From Coniella vitis (Eukaryota > Ascomycota > Sordariomycetes > Diaporthales > Schizoparmaceae), in the NCBI GenBank assembly GCA_011317545.1, contig WUJK01000016.1, positions 248,001 to 312,000 on the forward strand: a stretch of 64,000 nucleotides of DNA, in the 5' to 3' direction. Each line of letters begins with the position of its first letter. Position 1 is the first letter of the stretch. This document shows positions 35,328 to 46,869 of the stretch, piece after piece. The notes beneath the pieces were generated by a model. The model did no database searches and was not told where the DNA came from. It saw only the letters and a list, made by a program, of their open reading frames with translations. The position numbers and the translations under genes are program-made.

Positions 35328-38300
35328 TCAAGCTTCGTCCACTGCAACAGGGATGTCATCGAAGACCTTCTCTATATCGTGCAGAAGGGATTGGACATGA
35401 GTTAGCTGTGACTGCGTTTTGTCCATTGCGCCCCGGAGTTCATCCACTTCCTTCAGCTTCTCTTGCCGTAGGATATGAGCTTGGAGATCCTTTTTGGCAA
35501 CATGCAGATTCTTTTTAAGCGCTGTCTGATCCTCTACTAGACTTGACAAGCGATCAGAGAGGGCTTGGAACTCTTTGATCCGAGCCCGCGAAGCCTCAAG
35601 AATGACGTTGACATCTTCGCTGTCGCTCTCCTTCTCATCAGTATCGATGACGCAGATGGCACGCAAGGATCGCTTGCAACCAACCATTTGCACCTTCAGA
35701 GCCATAAGCTCGTTCTCGAGCTGTTGAACGAGACCCTCCGCTTTCTTGACTTGGTCTTGGGAAGCGAGCATACTGTTGGGTAGCTCTGCCTCATCATGTT
35801 GCGCAGTGGATGTAACCACATCTTTCAAACGGAGTTCTTGCTCGCGCAGTCGCTCTTGGAGTTGAGCCCTGCGGTGGCCGAGGATAGTGCTGACAGTCGA
35901 ACCATCCGTTGCCAGTGATTTGGGTGATACCATAGGCCCCTGAGCATCATCAGAGGCAGCTTTTATAATCTCTGGAGGTGTATGTTTGTTAGCGTCCTGC
36001 TCGTGCTGTTTTTGACTGGCATCAGCCACCGGTTTCGAACCCTTAAGCTGATAATGCTTGGCAAGATCCTGCGTTTTCGGTTGTTTGGGCCCTGTGATTG
36101 AGGTGGAGGATACTCGGCTTTCGTGGGATAGGAGGGCGGAGAGATAGGGAATACTGTCTTTGTTCAAGACTGTAGACTGCATCTCAGCTAAACCAGTCTT
36201 CTTCAGGGACTTTAATGCTTCTAAAGCAATACACAGTATCTTGTGAATATCTCTGCGAACAGCAGGTCCATTGACTTTAGTAGGGATAGTGCGAGTGGCT
36301 AGAAAGCTCAAGATGAAGACGATCGAGGCAACGCCGGTTTCGTATGTGGCTGTATGCCGCGGACACATCTATAAGTTTGTTAGCCTCAAGGATCAGAGTT
36401 CAACCGTCAGGGCTGTTTCCTGCTTGCCGCTGAGACTACACGGGGTTATACATACCTGTTGAATATACTGGACCGGCTCGCCACGCTTGATGACTTTCGC
36501 ACCATCAATCCAATCTCCTATATCTCGGATAACGTCCTCCCAGCGCGCATCAATGTTGCGATCGGTCATTGGGTCCCAACAGCATATTTTGTGTGAGTGG
36601 GAGAGACAATCTAGCAGAGCAACGGACCAATGTTCACGCTGACCCTTCTCAAATCTCCCTGAGCGATGCTGGATGACAAAAAACAGGTGTGATGTGGCTG
36701 AGTATACTTCTTGTGCGGGCCAACCGCTGGTGGAAAATGAGTCTGCAATTTCAGCGATAGCAGTATCCTCCAAGTCGAGCACAGTGGAAAATGGGGCATC
36801 GGCGGTGTTAAACAGAACATAGATGCATGTGTTGAGACATGCTTGAATATCGTCGCTGTCCAAGCGACGAGTATCCGACGCAAGATGGCGGATAGTGCGC
36901 TCTAGGGCAGATGCAGTCGGGGGCGTGACGCCCGCTAGATTCTGCTTGGGTCTTTTGCGCTTGCGCACAGTGACAGGGGAGCGAGGAGAGGGTTCGCCTG
37001 TTATGTAAGAGGGCTCTCTGGGCTCTGCCGACTCTGCCAGGTGGCCTGTATTAGTATCACGGACCATGTTATAAATAGTATGTTAAGGTCAAGGTGGAAG
37101 AGAAAGATATTTCGAACCTTTGGAGAACTCTTGCGTGACTCTTTTTTCAGCTCCCGCATCCACCGCGTCAATGCCCTCAAGACCGAGATCGACTTGCGTT
37201 GCTTTTCGGTGACTTCCGAAAAGTTTGTTGCCCCGGCCTGCCTGAACAGGACTCGCCTCACATCCGGCCGTTGATTGTTCCACGACCAAGAAAGCCAATG
37301 GGCGCTTCTGCTTGTTGCTTCGAGCAGAAAAGTGATGGCCGGTGCGAGGCTCATCGTCGCCGTTGGGGGTTGATGGGGTGCGCAGAGTAGGGCCAATTGT
37401 TCGTGATTGGGTGGCAGGAGAAAGCAAGGATGGACGTGAAGCACTCGATCGGGATGGTGTAGGCGCAGGTGCGTCGCCGCCTGTGTCCTTGGCCCCGCCT
37501 CGAAGACGGGGGGTGGCTGTAGATGTACGACGGCAAAGTTGATTGCTTGGGAAGAATGTGATCTCGTGACTCTCCTGATCAGCATCTGCGTCCATTATCT
37601 CTTGCACTCTGGCACGAGACCTGTTGTGGATCGAGAAATCAAGATCCATCTCATCATCATCATCATCATCATCATCATCAGCGATGTGGCCTCCTTCATC
37701 GTTCTGTTCAAGGTCCTCCTGTTCCTCATTTTCCTCCTCCTCCTCCTCATCATCATCATCTTCTTCTTGTTGTTGTTGTTCTTCGTCTTCATCCTTTCCA
37801 AAATCCCATTCAAAATCAGATTCAGAGTCCAAAGCAGAAGATGAATCCGAGTCCGTGGTCTCCTCCTCTCCTCGCCTGCGGCGGCCTCTTTTGTTTGCTG
37901 CGTCAGCACCATGAGCCCGACCTGGGTAGGACCGCCAAGCACCGGGCGCGATGTCTTTCATGACTGTGCGCAGGATGGTACGGTCAGTGCCCGGGCTTCG
38001 CTTCGAAAGGCTCTTTTTCCTCTCGACGTGGTAGGCTTTCACGAGCCTGCACAGAAAGGGGTGGAGGCGCCGTATACGGAGGATGGAACGATTCTCTGCT
38101 CGGCTTTCGCGTGATGGGGTCGCTGCCAGCGGTGACGTGCCAGATACCGTCGAGTAAGGGAGCGATTGTGTGATGGACTTCAAAGCGCGCAGAGCGCTAT
38201 CAGAGCCAACAATGGCTGGAGAAAAGAGGAAACACAGCACCGAAGCGTCCTTGAGCTTCCAAGCTGTCGAGGCCGCCTTCACGCGTCGACGGAGCTCCTC

Positions 38301-38711
38301 TGATCTAATGGCCTTTTTGACGGCCTCCTCGAATGTGATCTTGCAGAAAGCTCTGATCAGGAAAAAGGGAATGTTGTTCAAGACGTAAAGGGGATACACA
38401 TCGGCGTCAGCAAGTCCACTTTCGAGACCGTTGTCGCTGTCGTTGTGATTATTGTGAGTTGCATTGAAGGTAACCTGGAGCATATTGAACAGGCTGACCA
38501 ACTCAATGTTACATTCGTCCTGTTCCTCGTCTCCTTCAGCCCTTATCAATGTGTGGTGTAAGGCCAGCAATTGGGCCGCGAGCAGAGGGCGTGATCGCAC
38601 GTTGGCGAGATAGCCGGACGAAGGTGGCATTAATGCATGTATGCTTGACTCTGCATTCGCAGAGAAAGGATTTGCTGAATGGTGGAGAAATCGTGTGTGT
38701 CGGCTTGCCAT
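35328..38711 (-). CDS. Ulp1/C48-like protein with predicted inactive protease domain, 1074 aa, three exons
   Basis: Exons are 38711-37118, 37045-36456 and 36368-35328. Introns of 72 nt (phase 1) and 87 nt (phase 0, GTATGT donor, GCTAAC branch) keep one frame throughout. The first in-frame ATG (MASRHT) at 38711 is the start. Exon 1 encodes a helical N-terminus and a long Asp/Glu stretch (37650-37860) from GAT/GAA repeats. Exon 2 has a basic VRKRKRPK signal, then a domain with EHWSVALLD (His670) and CCWDPM (Asp689). Exon 3 opens with CPRHTATYETG, where active Ulp1-type proteases have a Gln-rich segment and D-C-G; the Cys position is Thr739. The rest is coiled coil (LQERLREQELRL) and ends IPVAVDEA. 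SUMO-protease fold is an inference from motif order; loss of Cys suggests a non-catalytic role. Some transposons also carry such domains. Confidence 0.75.
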
Positions 38712-41250
38712 AAGCGGGAAGGTGGAGAGGAAGTGAAGGAAGAGAAGATCGAATGGGACAGAGTAGATTGGGAGGATGGGCAAGCAGGAACTCCTGTACC
38801 CGACCGAGAAGGCTCTGTCGGAAGCAAGTAAGAATGTAGGCGACGGGCAAGCATAATCTGAACAGTGAGTGAGCAAACGAAATCCCGTTTGAAGCAAACG
38901 AACAAATTTCTTATGCGGCACAAGTCCGGGCTAGAGCGGCAGAAACTCCTACCACAACTTGGCACACGACCTCCGCAGTCTCGATGATCAGCGAGGATTC
39001 TCCTGAAGGTGATTGGACAGTTATTACAAGACGAGTGTCTACGATGAACAACACATGAAACACGTCTATGAGATGAGAGCCTCAGAGCCTCTTGAGGCTG
39101 GTAGAATTGTAACCCAAACCTCTCTGGATGTAGTTACAGAGTAGGTTCAATGGCGGGGGCGGTCCTGTAGCAGCAAGACGCGATGGCGACACTAATGAAT
39201 AACTACCCAGAATTACCACACAAAAGGAATGCAAGTGCTGAATCGGGTTTGAACATCGAAGGAGGAACATATAACAAGCAGTTCTCCAAGCAAGCAAGAA
39301 TAGCAAATAGCCGGAAAGCGCCCAAGGTGCATGTTCCATTGCAAAGAAGTCTAATCTCATCTGCTAGAGGGAAGACAACATAAATCAGGAAGCAAGCGGG
39401 AGTAGTAGGAAGTGGTATGGAGTGAAGTAGCTGGATGAAAACACCTATCGAGCATATGGAGGGAATACACGATTCTTGGCACATCACCGGTACTGCGATC
39501 AACGGGGTTTTGCCAGGAGCGGAAAGAGACTTGGGAAGCGTGGAGATCGCAACGGGGACAGTGAGGTCGATGTGCGCATCTCGCTGTCGTGTGAGACAGC
39601 GCATTGTCAGACGACAGTTGTAGCATTGGCATAACTGCAAATCCCACGATGCTTCTATCACAGCCACACATGGCCAGGTAGGAAGAAAGGTAGAAAGCCA
39701 AAGGACACTTACAGTAGCTGCGCAAGACAACATTCAGAGTTCTGCCGTACTCATCTTAGGACGGGCTCTTTGAGCTGATGTAGTTTGTGCGCAACACTCT
39801 GCCTACCTGGACTGGGGCCATCCGAGCATGTATTGATGGATGTCGCTGATGTTCTGTCCTGTCTCAATGTGCTATGGCTGTGCGCGATTGTCATGATTCG
39901 GGGACTGGCGGGCAGCGCGCGAGTGCCAATGGCTAAGTGGAAGCAGGGTATGCAGGCTGGAAAGCGAGACACGAGCAACACTGTGGGAGTTGGTGTACTT
40001 GAAGAACAGCTGTCGGGCGAACCGTCTACTACCTGTATCCATGGAAGCATTAGTGACTTGCATTGTAGAAAGCATGGCCGAGAAAGGAGATCAAGTCTGA
40101 CTTCATTCGGCTCCCAGGGCAGAATTGCCTCGAAGGGCAATACCATCCTGTGCAGGCCCTTGAGTGGACTGGGTCTCTGTCGAGCGAGGCATGGGATGTG
40201 AGGGCGAGAGCAGCACTACGGGCCTTGGGATTTGGATAGATATGACATGGTATCAGCCAGTCAATCTGTGGATGCATGCTAGGGAACACCATGACAGAGC
40301 GAAGAGCACTGACCTAAGTGCGTGAGAGTTGGCATCGCTGTGACTGTTGAAGCTCAAAAAGATGCGAGCGCAGGCACTTCAAGGCCGCAAATCAGAAAAG
40401 CAGGATAGCAAGCGGCAGGGCCCAGTGGCCAGCCCATGATCCATGTGCAATGCTCATTTGATGAGTCGGAGTGCGTTCTGAAGTTTCAGAGGAAAAACGG
40501 TGCAGAGGTCGACGACTGAAAGAAAGCATGTCGCTGGGCGGGCGATGGTGGTCGGCGGTGGAGAATTGGAAAACGATAAACAAAGTGGGTGGCACGAAAG
40601 AAGCTGGTGGCTGGTAAAGCACTGTTTTTGCTGCAACAAGCCGAGGCCCTGCTTCACTGGGATTTGGAGCGCTGCTAAGTACAGTACCAGAGTACCTTAG
40701 CTGCTGCCGCGGGAGCTTACCCCACATATTGACTTGGCAGCTTCGCTCGTAAAATACCACTTTAGTGTTGTACATATGTACCTACCTGGCATGTACAACT
40801 GCCCACGGGCACTACCTCCCGAAACTCACTGTGTACCTGAAAACCGAGTACTCTTCGCAGTGGGACTACCTCAAAATGACAAGGGCAGTGTGTGGCGTGT
40901 TTCGACGCGTGGAGTTTCGCTCAAGAAAGGTACGGCCCCGTTCAGTACCTGAAAATGGATCCTGCCGTTCTGACTTGCAGGGAATTTGTCAAGTCATTTT
41001 GCCCATCTTTTCCGACGGCTCAAGCAGCAGCTCATCGGTGGACACGACTACGGAGAAGCAAGAAGCCGTGCTCTCAGCTCCCTGTTGGATGCACTGGTAC
41101 GACTGGCACAGATCTTGAGCAAGCAATGACGTATTATAGTGGGCCTGATCAGAGCAGATAGCATCTGATGCGCGAGTTGGCAAGCTGCATACCAGCACTG
41201 AGATGCCAGAGTACCCAGGTCGTTAGTGTGTTGGCCGCAAACATTCTTAC
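38712..41250. other. No supported gene; probable 5' region of the Ulp1-like gene and unknown DNA
   Basis: Frames of up to 176 codons exist on both strands (for example 39203-39733 minus, 39785-40201 plus) but they overlap each other, mostly lack ATG or domain, and contain no convincing splice structure. CT-rich tracts near 38750 fit a fungal promoter for the upstream gene. Confidence 0.35.
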
Positions 41251-41252
41251 TA

Positions 41253-41349
<97 letters not shown>

Positions 41350-41377
41350 GGCTGGCTGGCTGGCAGGCTGGCTGGCT
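41253..41377 (+). repeat. (TGTC)n microsatellite followed by (GGCT)n
   Basis: About 24 perfect tetranucleotide units (41253-41350) are followed by roughly six GGCT-type units to 41377. It makes spurious open frames on both strands. It should be length-polymorphic. Confidence 0.95.
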
Positions 41378-41379
41378 CT

Positions 41380-42292
41380 TGACGTCTCTACAAAGTAATA
41401 CTCCCATATCCTGGAAACTACCTAGGTACTCTCTGTTTGCCTGTCAAGCCTGTGAACCAAGATCCCAAGTTCAGAAGTCATCATCATCATAAGTCGCTTG
41501 CCCGTTGCACGTCTGCATCTGCAACACACAACTGGGGCCTTGCAAAAGCGTTTGTCTGTGGCGGTAATATCGGCTCCACAGATGATGCAGCAGACATAAT
41601 TTTGTCTTAGAAAAAAAAGAAGAACGGTCAGGCACAGGCCCAGGTACGTGTGATGACGCCGGAGCATAGCTATCAGTGGTTGCTTCTGAACGTGCCGGCT
41701 CGAAGCGGTGAACGGGACTTGCAGGGCAAACAACTGCACTGCAGCTTCCAGCATGTGCCTGGCAGTCACAGCAGAAATGCGGCACTACTATGTACTGTGT
41801 AGATAGTGGATTCAGGAACCTTGGAGACCCACACTGCCACTATCCGGATGGCAAGAAGCGCTAAACTCACTTCGGCTTGTTCACGCTGGGCTCACTGGGG
41901 CCACTGGGATCCTGTTCTGCCTATGTCTCAGGCGCCACTCGCAACCTTCTGCCATCCGCCGCGTTCGCGTTTGGTTTACATGAGTCTTTGATCCAGTGAT
42001 TGCCTCAGTTGCTTCTCAAACATCAAACGCCGCAGGCAAATTGTAGTGTACACACAGCGTGTGTGTATTGGCCATGCACACGCAGGTCCGGATTGCCCCA
42101 GTCTACGCATGGCACCTGTCTGCTTATATGTTTAGGCATTCACGCTCTCCGTCCGAGCTATCCGAAGCATGCCATCCATAGCAAGTTCAAGTCTAAAAGC
42201 TGTGTCTGCGCCCCGCTCATCTTGCTTGTTTTGCGTCCTGCTTCTGCAACACCACTACAGCGTCTCAGCTCTTCCTTCTGACCTGATCTGCG
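41380..42292. other. Intergenic, likely promoter of the chromodomain gene
   Basis: No supported coding frame. Short frames such as 41806-41991 and 42000-42281 have no motif. CT-rich DNA precedes the ATG at 42293. Confidence 0.35.
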
Positions 42293-42831
42293 ATGCTTCG
42301 TAAAGCCATGATGCCTCTGCCATCAACACAAAAAGGGGTGAGAAACCAGCGGAGTATCCTTGCTTTTTGCAATTCCATCCACGTACTTACTTCGGCGTGT
42401 GTTCACCGCAGGCCAAGACCAATCATCCACTTGCAAGCCGGCCGCCCTCAGCTCCAGAAGCAAGCTCTAGCACCCATGCTGGGGCGGAGCGAGGTTCCAG
42501 TGGCACTCAGACCGCTGCAGAGCGGGCGTACCAGCGCAAGCGCGGAGGTGCCAAAGTCCGCAAGGTCGAGAAGCGCTACACTGTCGAGAAGGTAGTCGCC
42601 ATTCGCCGCGCCAATGACTGGACTGCGGAGCGTCCGCGGTTCCAGTACGCCATTCAGTGGGAAGGGTACACTGAAAAGACCTGGCATACGCCCGAAACCC
42701 TGGATATTGATGCTATGCTACTCAACGAAATGACGAACGAGTTGGATCCTTCCTACACCTGGCCGCAAGTCTATTGGGACGACCAGCAGCCTGATGGTGA
42801 AGAAGAAGGTGCGGTCTTCATTTCCCCATGA
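42293..42831 (+). CDS. Small chromodomain protein, 154 aa, two exons
   Basis: Exon 1 is 42293-42337 (ATG, 15 codons), intron 42338-42411 (74 nt, GTGAGA...CGCAG, phase 0), exon 2 is 42412-42831. Residues 16-55 are Ser/Ala/Pro-rich; 56-69 are basic (RKRGGAKVRK). A chromodomain follows at about 70-125: RYTVEKVVAIRR, FQYAIQWEGY, KTWHTPETL. The aromatic cage candidates Tyr71, Trp98 and Trp106 are all present, so binding of methylated histone tails is plausible. The C-terminal 30 residues are acidic. There is no chromoshadow domain, so it is not a classic HP1. It could be a host reader protein or a domesticated chromovirus C-terminus, since chromoviruses with the same domain lie in this window. Confidence 0.8.
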
Positions 42832-44770
42832 ATTCTGGTCTGGTCTGATCCGATCTGGCTATCAAAAATTGATCCCCGATTTGGGGACATTTTCATCTCC
42901 CGTGGCAACACATTCCTTTCGTTGGTGATGCGATGCAGGACACAATGACAGCACGGGAGAGCTTGCCTTGGCAATTCTCCACATTGTTTTGTTATTTTCT
43001 TTGAGGAACAAGCAGAATGGTTCAAAGCAGTTGCACTTGATTCACACTGCACTTTTGTCTTTTGATAGATATCTAGCGTTGAAACAAGACTGGAAAAAGG
43101 CTCACAATAGATATCTTTCGCCCCTGGCATCGCGTATATGCATCACGTGCTTGGGCGTGTCGCGTCTCTTGTCTCTGTGCCTCTGCGCAACGTTACTGAT
43201 GGCCCCGGAAGGTGGACCCGGAGGGGCGGCGGGTAGAACGTAGTTGATTTAGGGTTCTGACACACGGCGCGAGGCTAGAAGAGGCAGGTCTGCGGCTGAG
43301 ATCTCGCAGATCTTACAGTAGCGCATCTGAGTCGCGCTCCTAATCCTGTCCGCCCTGGAGGTTGCACCCGAGGAGTGCCAAGTGCTACATAGTTCCCACA
43401 GATTACTTCAAGTCTTCAACGTCTGTCTTGGCTCTTGGCGCGAAAGCTGCCGGCCGCCAGGGACAACGCCTAAGTTCCTGTACGCAAGTCAAGGAACTAG
43501 TAATTGAAGTTGCTTTGCAATGACTTATACTCGAATCCCAATCCCACCTTTCGATGCCAGCTTTGATCGGCCTACCATGGCTTCCTGATGTGTTAGTCAT
43601 CAGAGTCTTTGATTTGGGCTTTCTGCTTTCTATGCCCTGCATGCTGGCACGTGAAGATAAGCACAATCAATCGATCACGATGCACAATCCACAAAAGAAA
43701 ATGAGCCAAAAAAAAAAAAGAGGTGAGAGAGACGTAGGGCACGATTATACGCGCAAAATTGATAGATACTGTTGCAAAATAGTTCCTACATTTCGCACCC
43801 AAGGCACTCCAACATGCATTTGGTCTGATGAGGCTTTTCTTTTATATATATATATTTTTTTTACCTCTTCGTACTATTCCCAATGCTCACAGCATTGATT
43901 GTGTGGTGAATCGTTGTGGCACTGCTTGGTCCCTGGTTTTCTGTCACTGTAAAAAGACCACGTAATCATGATCACAATCAAGCTCGATTGCTTGGAAGCT
44001 TTCCTTACTTATGTATTTGATGCAAGCGTATTTGGTAGCGAGCCTGGATTCAGTAGACTACACTAGATAGATAGATACCTTGTATGAGCAAAAGACTGAC
44101 AAAGAACACACCAACCATACCATATTACTTTGCATAGCCAGATAGAATGCCAAGACAAGTTCGTCCTATTTTGGGCTGCCACGAAGTACAGCGGGTTCTT
44201 CAGCCAGTCATATAAGAAAAGATACCGCAAATTATGATTGTAATGATGCCTTTGCTAGTCCTCACGCTGCCATGAGACTCACACTACGAATGCTGCGCGC
44301 TGGTCAAAGCACCATTTTTCTGATATCCCTAACAAAAAGAGTTGCAGAAAGTAATTATATGAAAAAGATTGTCTAAGCGAATAGTTTCTGAGGTGGACAG
44401 ATCCTCATCATTAAAACAGGCCCAGACCAAGTCTGGATTTCTTCAAGTGCTCGGCTATATAGGTCAAGCGGCGTAATACCCTACTGGAGGATACATGGGA
44501 TATATCTGTCTTGAGGCCTGAGACTGGGCCCTTGTTCCATGTTGAAGCGAAGTCGTTACTGACCTCAATAGACGATCTCATTGGTATCAATCTGATGCTA
44601 GACGACGAGAATGTAGCCTAAATGGTGACCAGATGGCTGTAAGCCACTTGTGAACAGAAGTCAAGTGAGCACATGGTTCTCAAATTGTAGCACATATTCA
44701 GAACATCTATCCAGGACATCTCAGAATAACTCCAAATCCCAACCCCATCCCTTTCTTTTCCCTGTCTTCA
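42832..44770. other. No supported gene
   Basis: Short overlapping frames only. Poly-A and AT tracts occur at about 43710 and 43840-43862. No tRNA or repeat recognised. Confidence 0.35.
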
Positions 44771-44774
44771 AGCA

Positions 44775-45780
44775 TCATCCCACTTTCCCACCATTCTTTG
44801 CACTATGGGCGGCATTGATACCCGAAAACGTGAGAGCCTTGACAAATTCATTCGTCTGCTTCAGCATAGTGTCGCCCGCCAAAACTATGTCGTACCGCTC
44901 GGGCAGCGGCATACTACCAAGTGCCCAGCTGTCCTCACAAGGGAAGTCGGTATCATCCTCACCATCACCATCAAACCGATTACTACCATAGACCACGAAT
45001 CCCAGACTCTATACACTCGCGATCGCTAGCATCCCACCACTCCAAGATTCGAGCACGGTCTGTCACCCAAGCACACTGAGCCATGTGGCTAGTGCGATAA
45101 GCCCTTTGAGCATCTATTCCTACTCTTGGCCGTGTCGTATCGATGACTCTCCTTGTGACATTGGCCATGTTGTGACCGACCTGCTTGCTTCCCAACATCA
45201 CTGTCGTCATCACTCTCGTCGTGGTCGTCGTCGTCATTGTTATATCTGTCGGCTCCATGCTGTTCCAGCTGCTTCAATAGCTTGTCGATCACAGAGTCTA
45301 GGCTATGATCGTCCGGTTCCATGTCGTTGGCTATATCCTTTCTTACCTTGTCGGCGGCCGAACTTGTGAGGCCTCAGAGTCCTTGAGTGAGAGAGAGGCA
45401 GATTGTATAAGAAGCTGCTGATGCCCTGGCTTCCAGCACCGCTTGTGGTATGAGTGGACCTTTGCTGCTGGTGGTACGATTACTGGCGCGCGTGGAGGAC
45501 GAAATACTGCTGCTGCCATCACTATCATCAATGTCGTCAACATTTAAATCCTCCATCACGTTTCGCGCTGTGGAAACGACATACAGGTGGGTTTAGATGC
45601 AATATACATCGCGGTTGGTCAATCCGATCAAGACTTGTCTTGAGTGAATTGTCAATCTCGACAAGCCGTAGCTTCTCTGGCGAGGTATAAATGTTCTTTC
45701 CTGCCTGCCACTGGTCATTGATTGCAGCCAAGTCGGCACGATGGAATTGTGCTCAGACTGCTGCAAGTGATATGGAGCAA
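44775..45780 (-). CDS. Hypothetical multi-exon gene, internal and 3' exons
   Basis: Three protein-like segments lie in order on the minus strand. (1) About 45750-45620: HRADLAAINDQWQAG...LVEIDNSLKTSLDRI. (2) About 45580-45089: MEDLNVDDIDDSDGSSS, then MEPDDHSLDSVIDKLLKQLEQ and an Asp-rich stretch; one TGA at 45378 breaks this frame and may lie in an intron. (3) About 45015-44775: YGSNRFDGDGEDDTD, LPERYDIVLAGDTMLKQ, ending GGKVG. A 40-nt GTATAT...CAG intron joins 1 to 2 in frame; an acceptor GTATAG precedes 3. Exact model and start are unsure, and the gene may begin in the membrane-protein frame at 46566. No family recognised. Confidence 0.4.
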
Positions 45781-45816
45781 CATACGCAAGAGCAGAAATC
45801 TCGCCCTCTAGCCCGG

Positions 45817-46566
45817 CTAATGTCCGATCAGTCGAGATGCGATGCATGATCCTGAAGGTCGTGAAGGGGGTTGATCGTTTCGAACTCTGCTGGCAATAGA
45901 GCTAAACAGAGATCCGCGAGGGACGATTTGGTCAAGGCAGGCCCGTGGACGGGCGAGGACAAGGGCGGCTGCGGCGATGTAGGCGAAGGGGAAGTGTCGG
46001 GACTGTCCCAGAATTGTGCTGAAGGTGACGCCGATGAGATGGAAAACCAAGCTAAGACTCTGGGTAATGAATTGCCCATGTCGAACTTTCGCCGCGAAGT
46101 TGAGACACATGCCTAATAGCCAAAGTATAATCGAGAGAAGTGGGAAGTACTTGGCCAGACGGAGTAAGAAGCGAACAAAAATGAGGCAAGCAATTGCTAC
46201 TGTGGCCGGATTTGACAGCATGGTGAACACACCGTGGCATGCTCGTTGGAAGATGGAAGCAGTAAATGCTAGCGAGCGCCTTTCTTGCTCGATATCAACC
46301 TCTTCCTTGCTAGTAATCCTGGCTGGCGTGCTGTTGGGTTGGCTAGTTGGGCAGTTGGTACGATCCTGAGCAATTGGAGAGAGAGAGAGAGAGTGGAGGA
46401 AGAACAGGAGGAGCAGCAGTAGTGGCGGGAATGGCAGCGGAGCCAGCATGGCCAGGTGCGTCACAAAGGTGGCATGTGACGCTGCTATTGTGGTTGTGAC
46501 AGACACCGACGAAGCTTGAGCTTGGCGGCGCTGGGGAAGAGAGGACGGAATGTTGCTGGATGGCAT
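45817..46566 (-). CDS. Putative membrane protein, 249-codon frame
   Basis: A true ATG (MPSSNIPSS) opens at 46566. The frame has a hydrophobic stretch at residues 38-62, partly encoded by a GA/CT repeat (46378-46393), then two or three longer hydrophobic segments (IACLIFVRFLLRL, LSIILWLLGMCL, LSLVFHLIGVTF). This suggests an integral membrane protein. It may continue by splicing into the exons at 45780-44775. Competing frames on both strands are shorter and less regular. No family recognised. Confidence 0.4.
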   Translation of the reverse strand: MPSSNIPSSLPQRRQAQASSVSVTTTIAASHATFVTHLAMLAPLPFPPLLLLLLFFLHSLSLSPIAQDRTNCPTSQPNSTPARITSKEEVDIEQERRSLAFTASIFQRACHGVFTMLSNPATVAIACLIFVRFLLRLAKYFPLLSIILWLLGMCLNFAAKVRHGQFITQSLSLVFHLIGVTFSTILGQSRHFPFAYIAAAALVLARPRACLDQIVPRGSLFSSIASRVRNDQPPSRPSGSCIASRLIGH

Positions 46567-46622
46567 ACTGAGAAGAACATGTGCCCCGCCTTCTATTGCC
46601 TTGTCCTGGTAGCTCTTGGGCC

Positions 46623-46854
46623 TCAGTAAGGAAGAATGTATGAGGATCTAGGATTTGGGATTGCTAGGATCTTGTCGGCTGTCTCGTTGTTCGCTACGCG
46701 GATGTCTTTGCCTTGGCTGGTTCGTAGCATGATCTGCTGGGCGCTCGCAACTCCCAATGTTGATCATAACGTCAGTGGACGGCGAAAAGAGTTTGAGAAA
46801 CGAGCTTGGCTTACCAGCTTGTGGCCTGGGACGTGACAAGTGCTTTGGCGCCAT
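46623..46854 (-). CDS. Small hypothetical protein, 55 aa, two exons
   Basis: Exon 1 is 46854-46815 (MAPKHLSRPRPQA), intron 46814-46751 (64 nt, GTAAGC donor, CTGAC branch-like, GGGAG acceptor, phase 1), exon 2 is 46750-46623. The product continues VASAQQIMLRTSQGKDIRV and ends SSYILPY. The polar helix ETADKIL is regular. Short length makes chance possible, but donor, branch and frame all agree. It ends 57 bp before the ATG of the membrane-protein frame, so it could instead be that gene's 5' exon or an upstream ORF. Confidence 0.4.
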
Positions 46855-46869
46855 GATCGCTTTGGACCA

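Noticed and set aside
37539..37942. Ile-rich, Met-rich and Ser-rich frames over the CAT/TCA repeats
   Set aside because: Shadows of the acidic tract of the Ulp1-like gene, which continues in one frame through two introns.
37089..38921. Start of the Ulp1-like protein at 38921
   Set aside because: The codon there is GTG; the first ATG in frame is at 38711.
39203..40201. Cys-rich minus frame (176 codons) and plus frame (138 codons)
   Set aside because: No recognisable domain, mutually overlapping, and no supporting introns; could be chance in GC-balanced DNA.
41048..41492. Frames of repeated CLSV or TDRQ residues
   Set aside because: Created only by the TGTC microsatellite.
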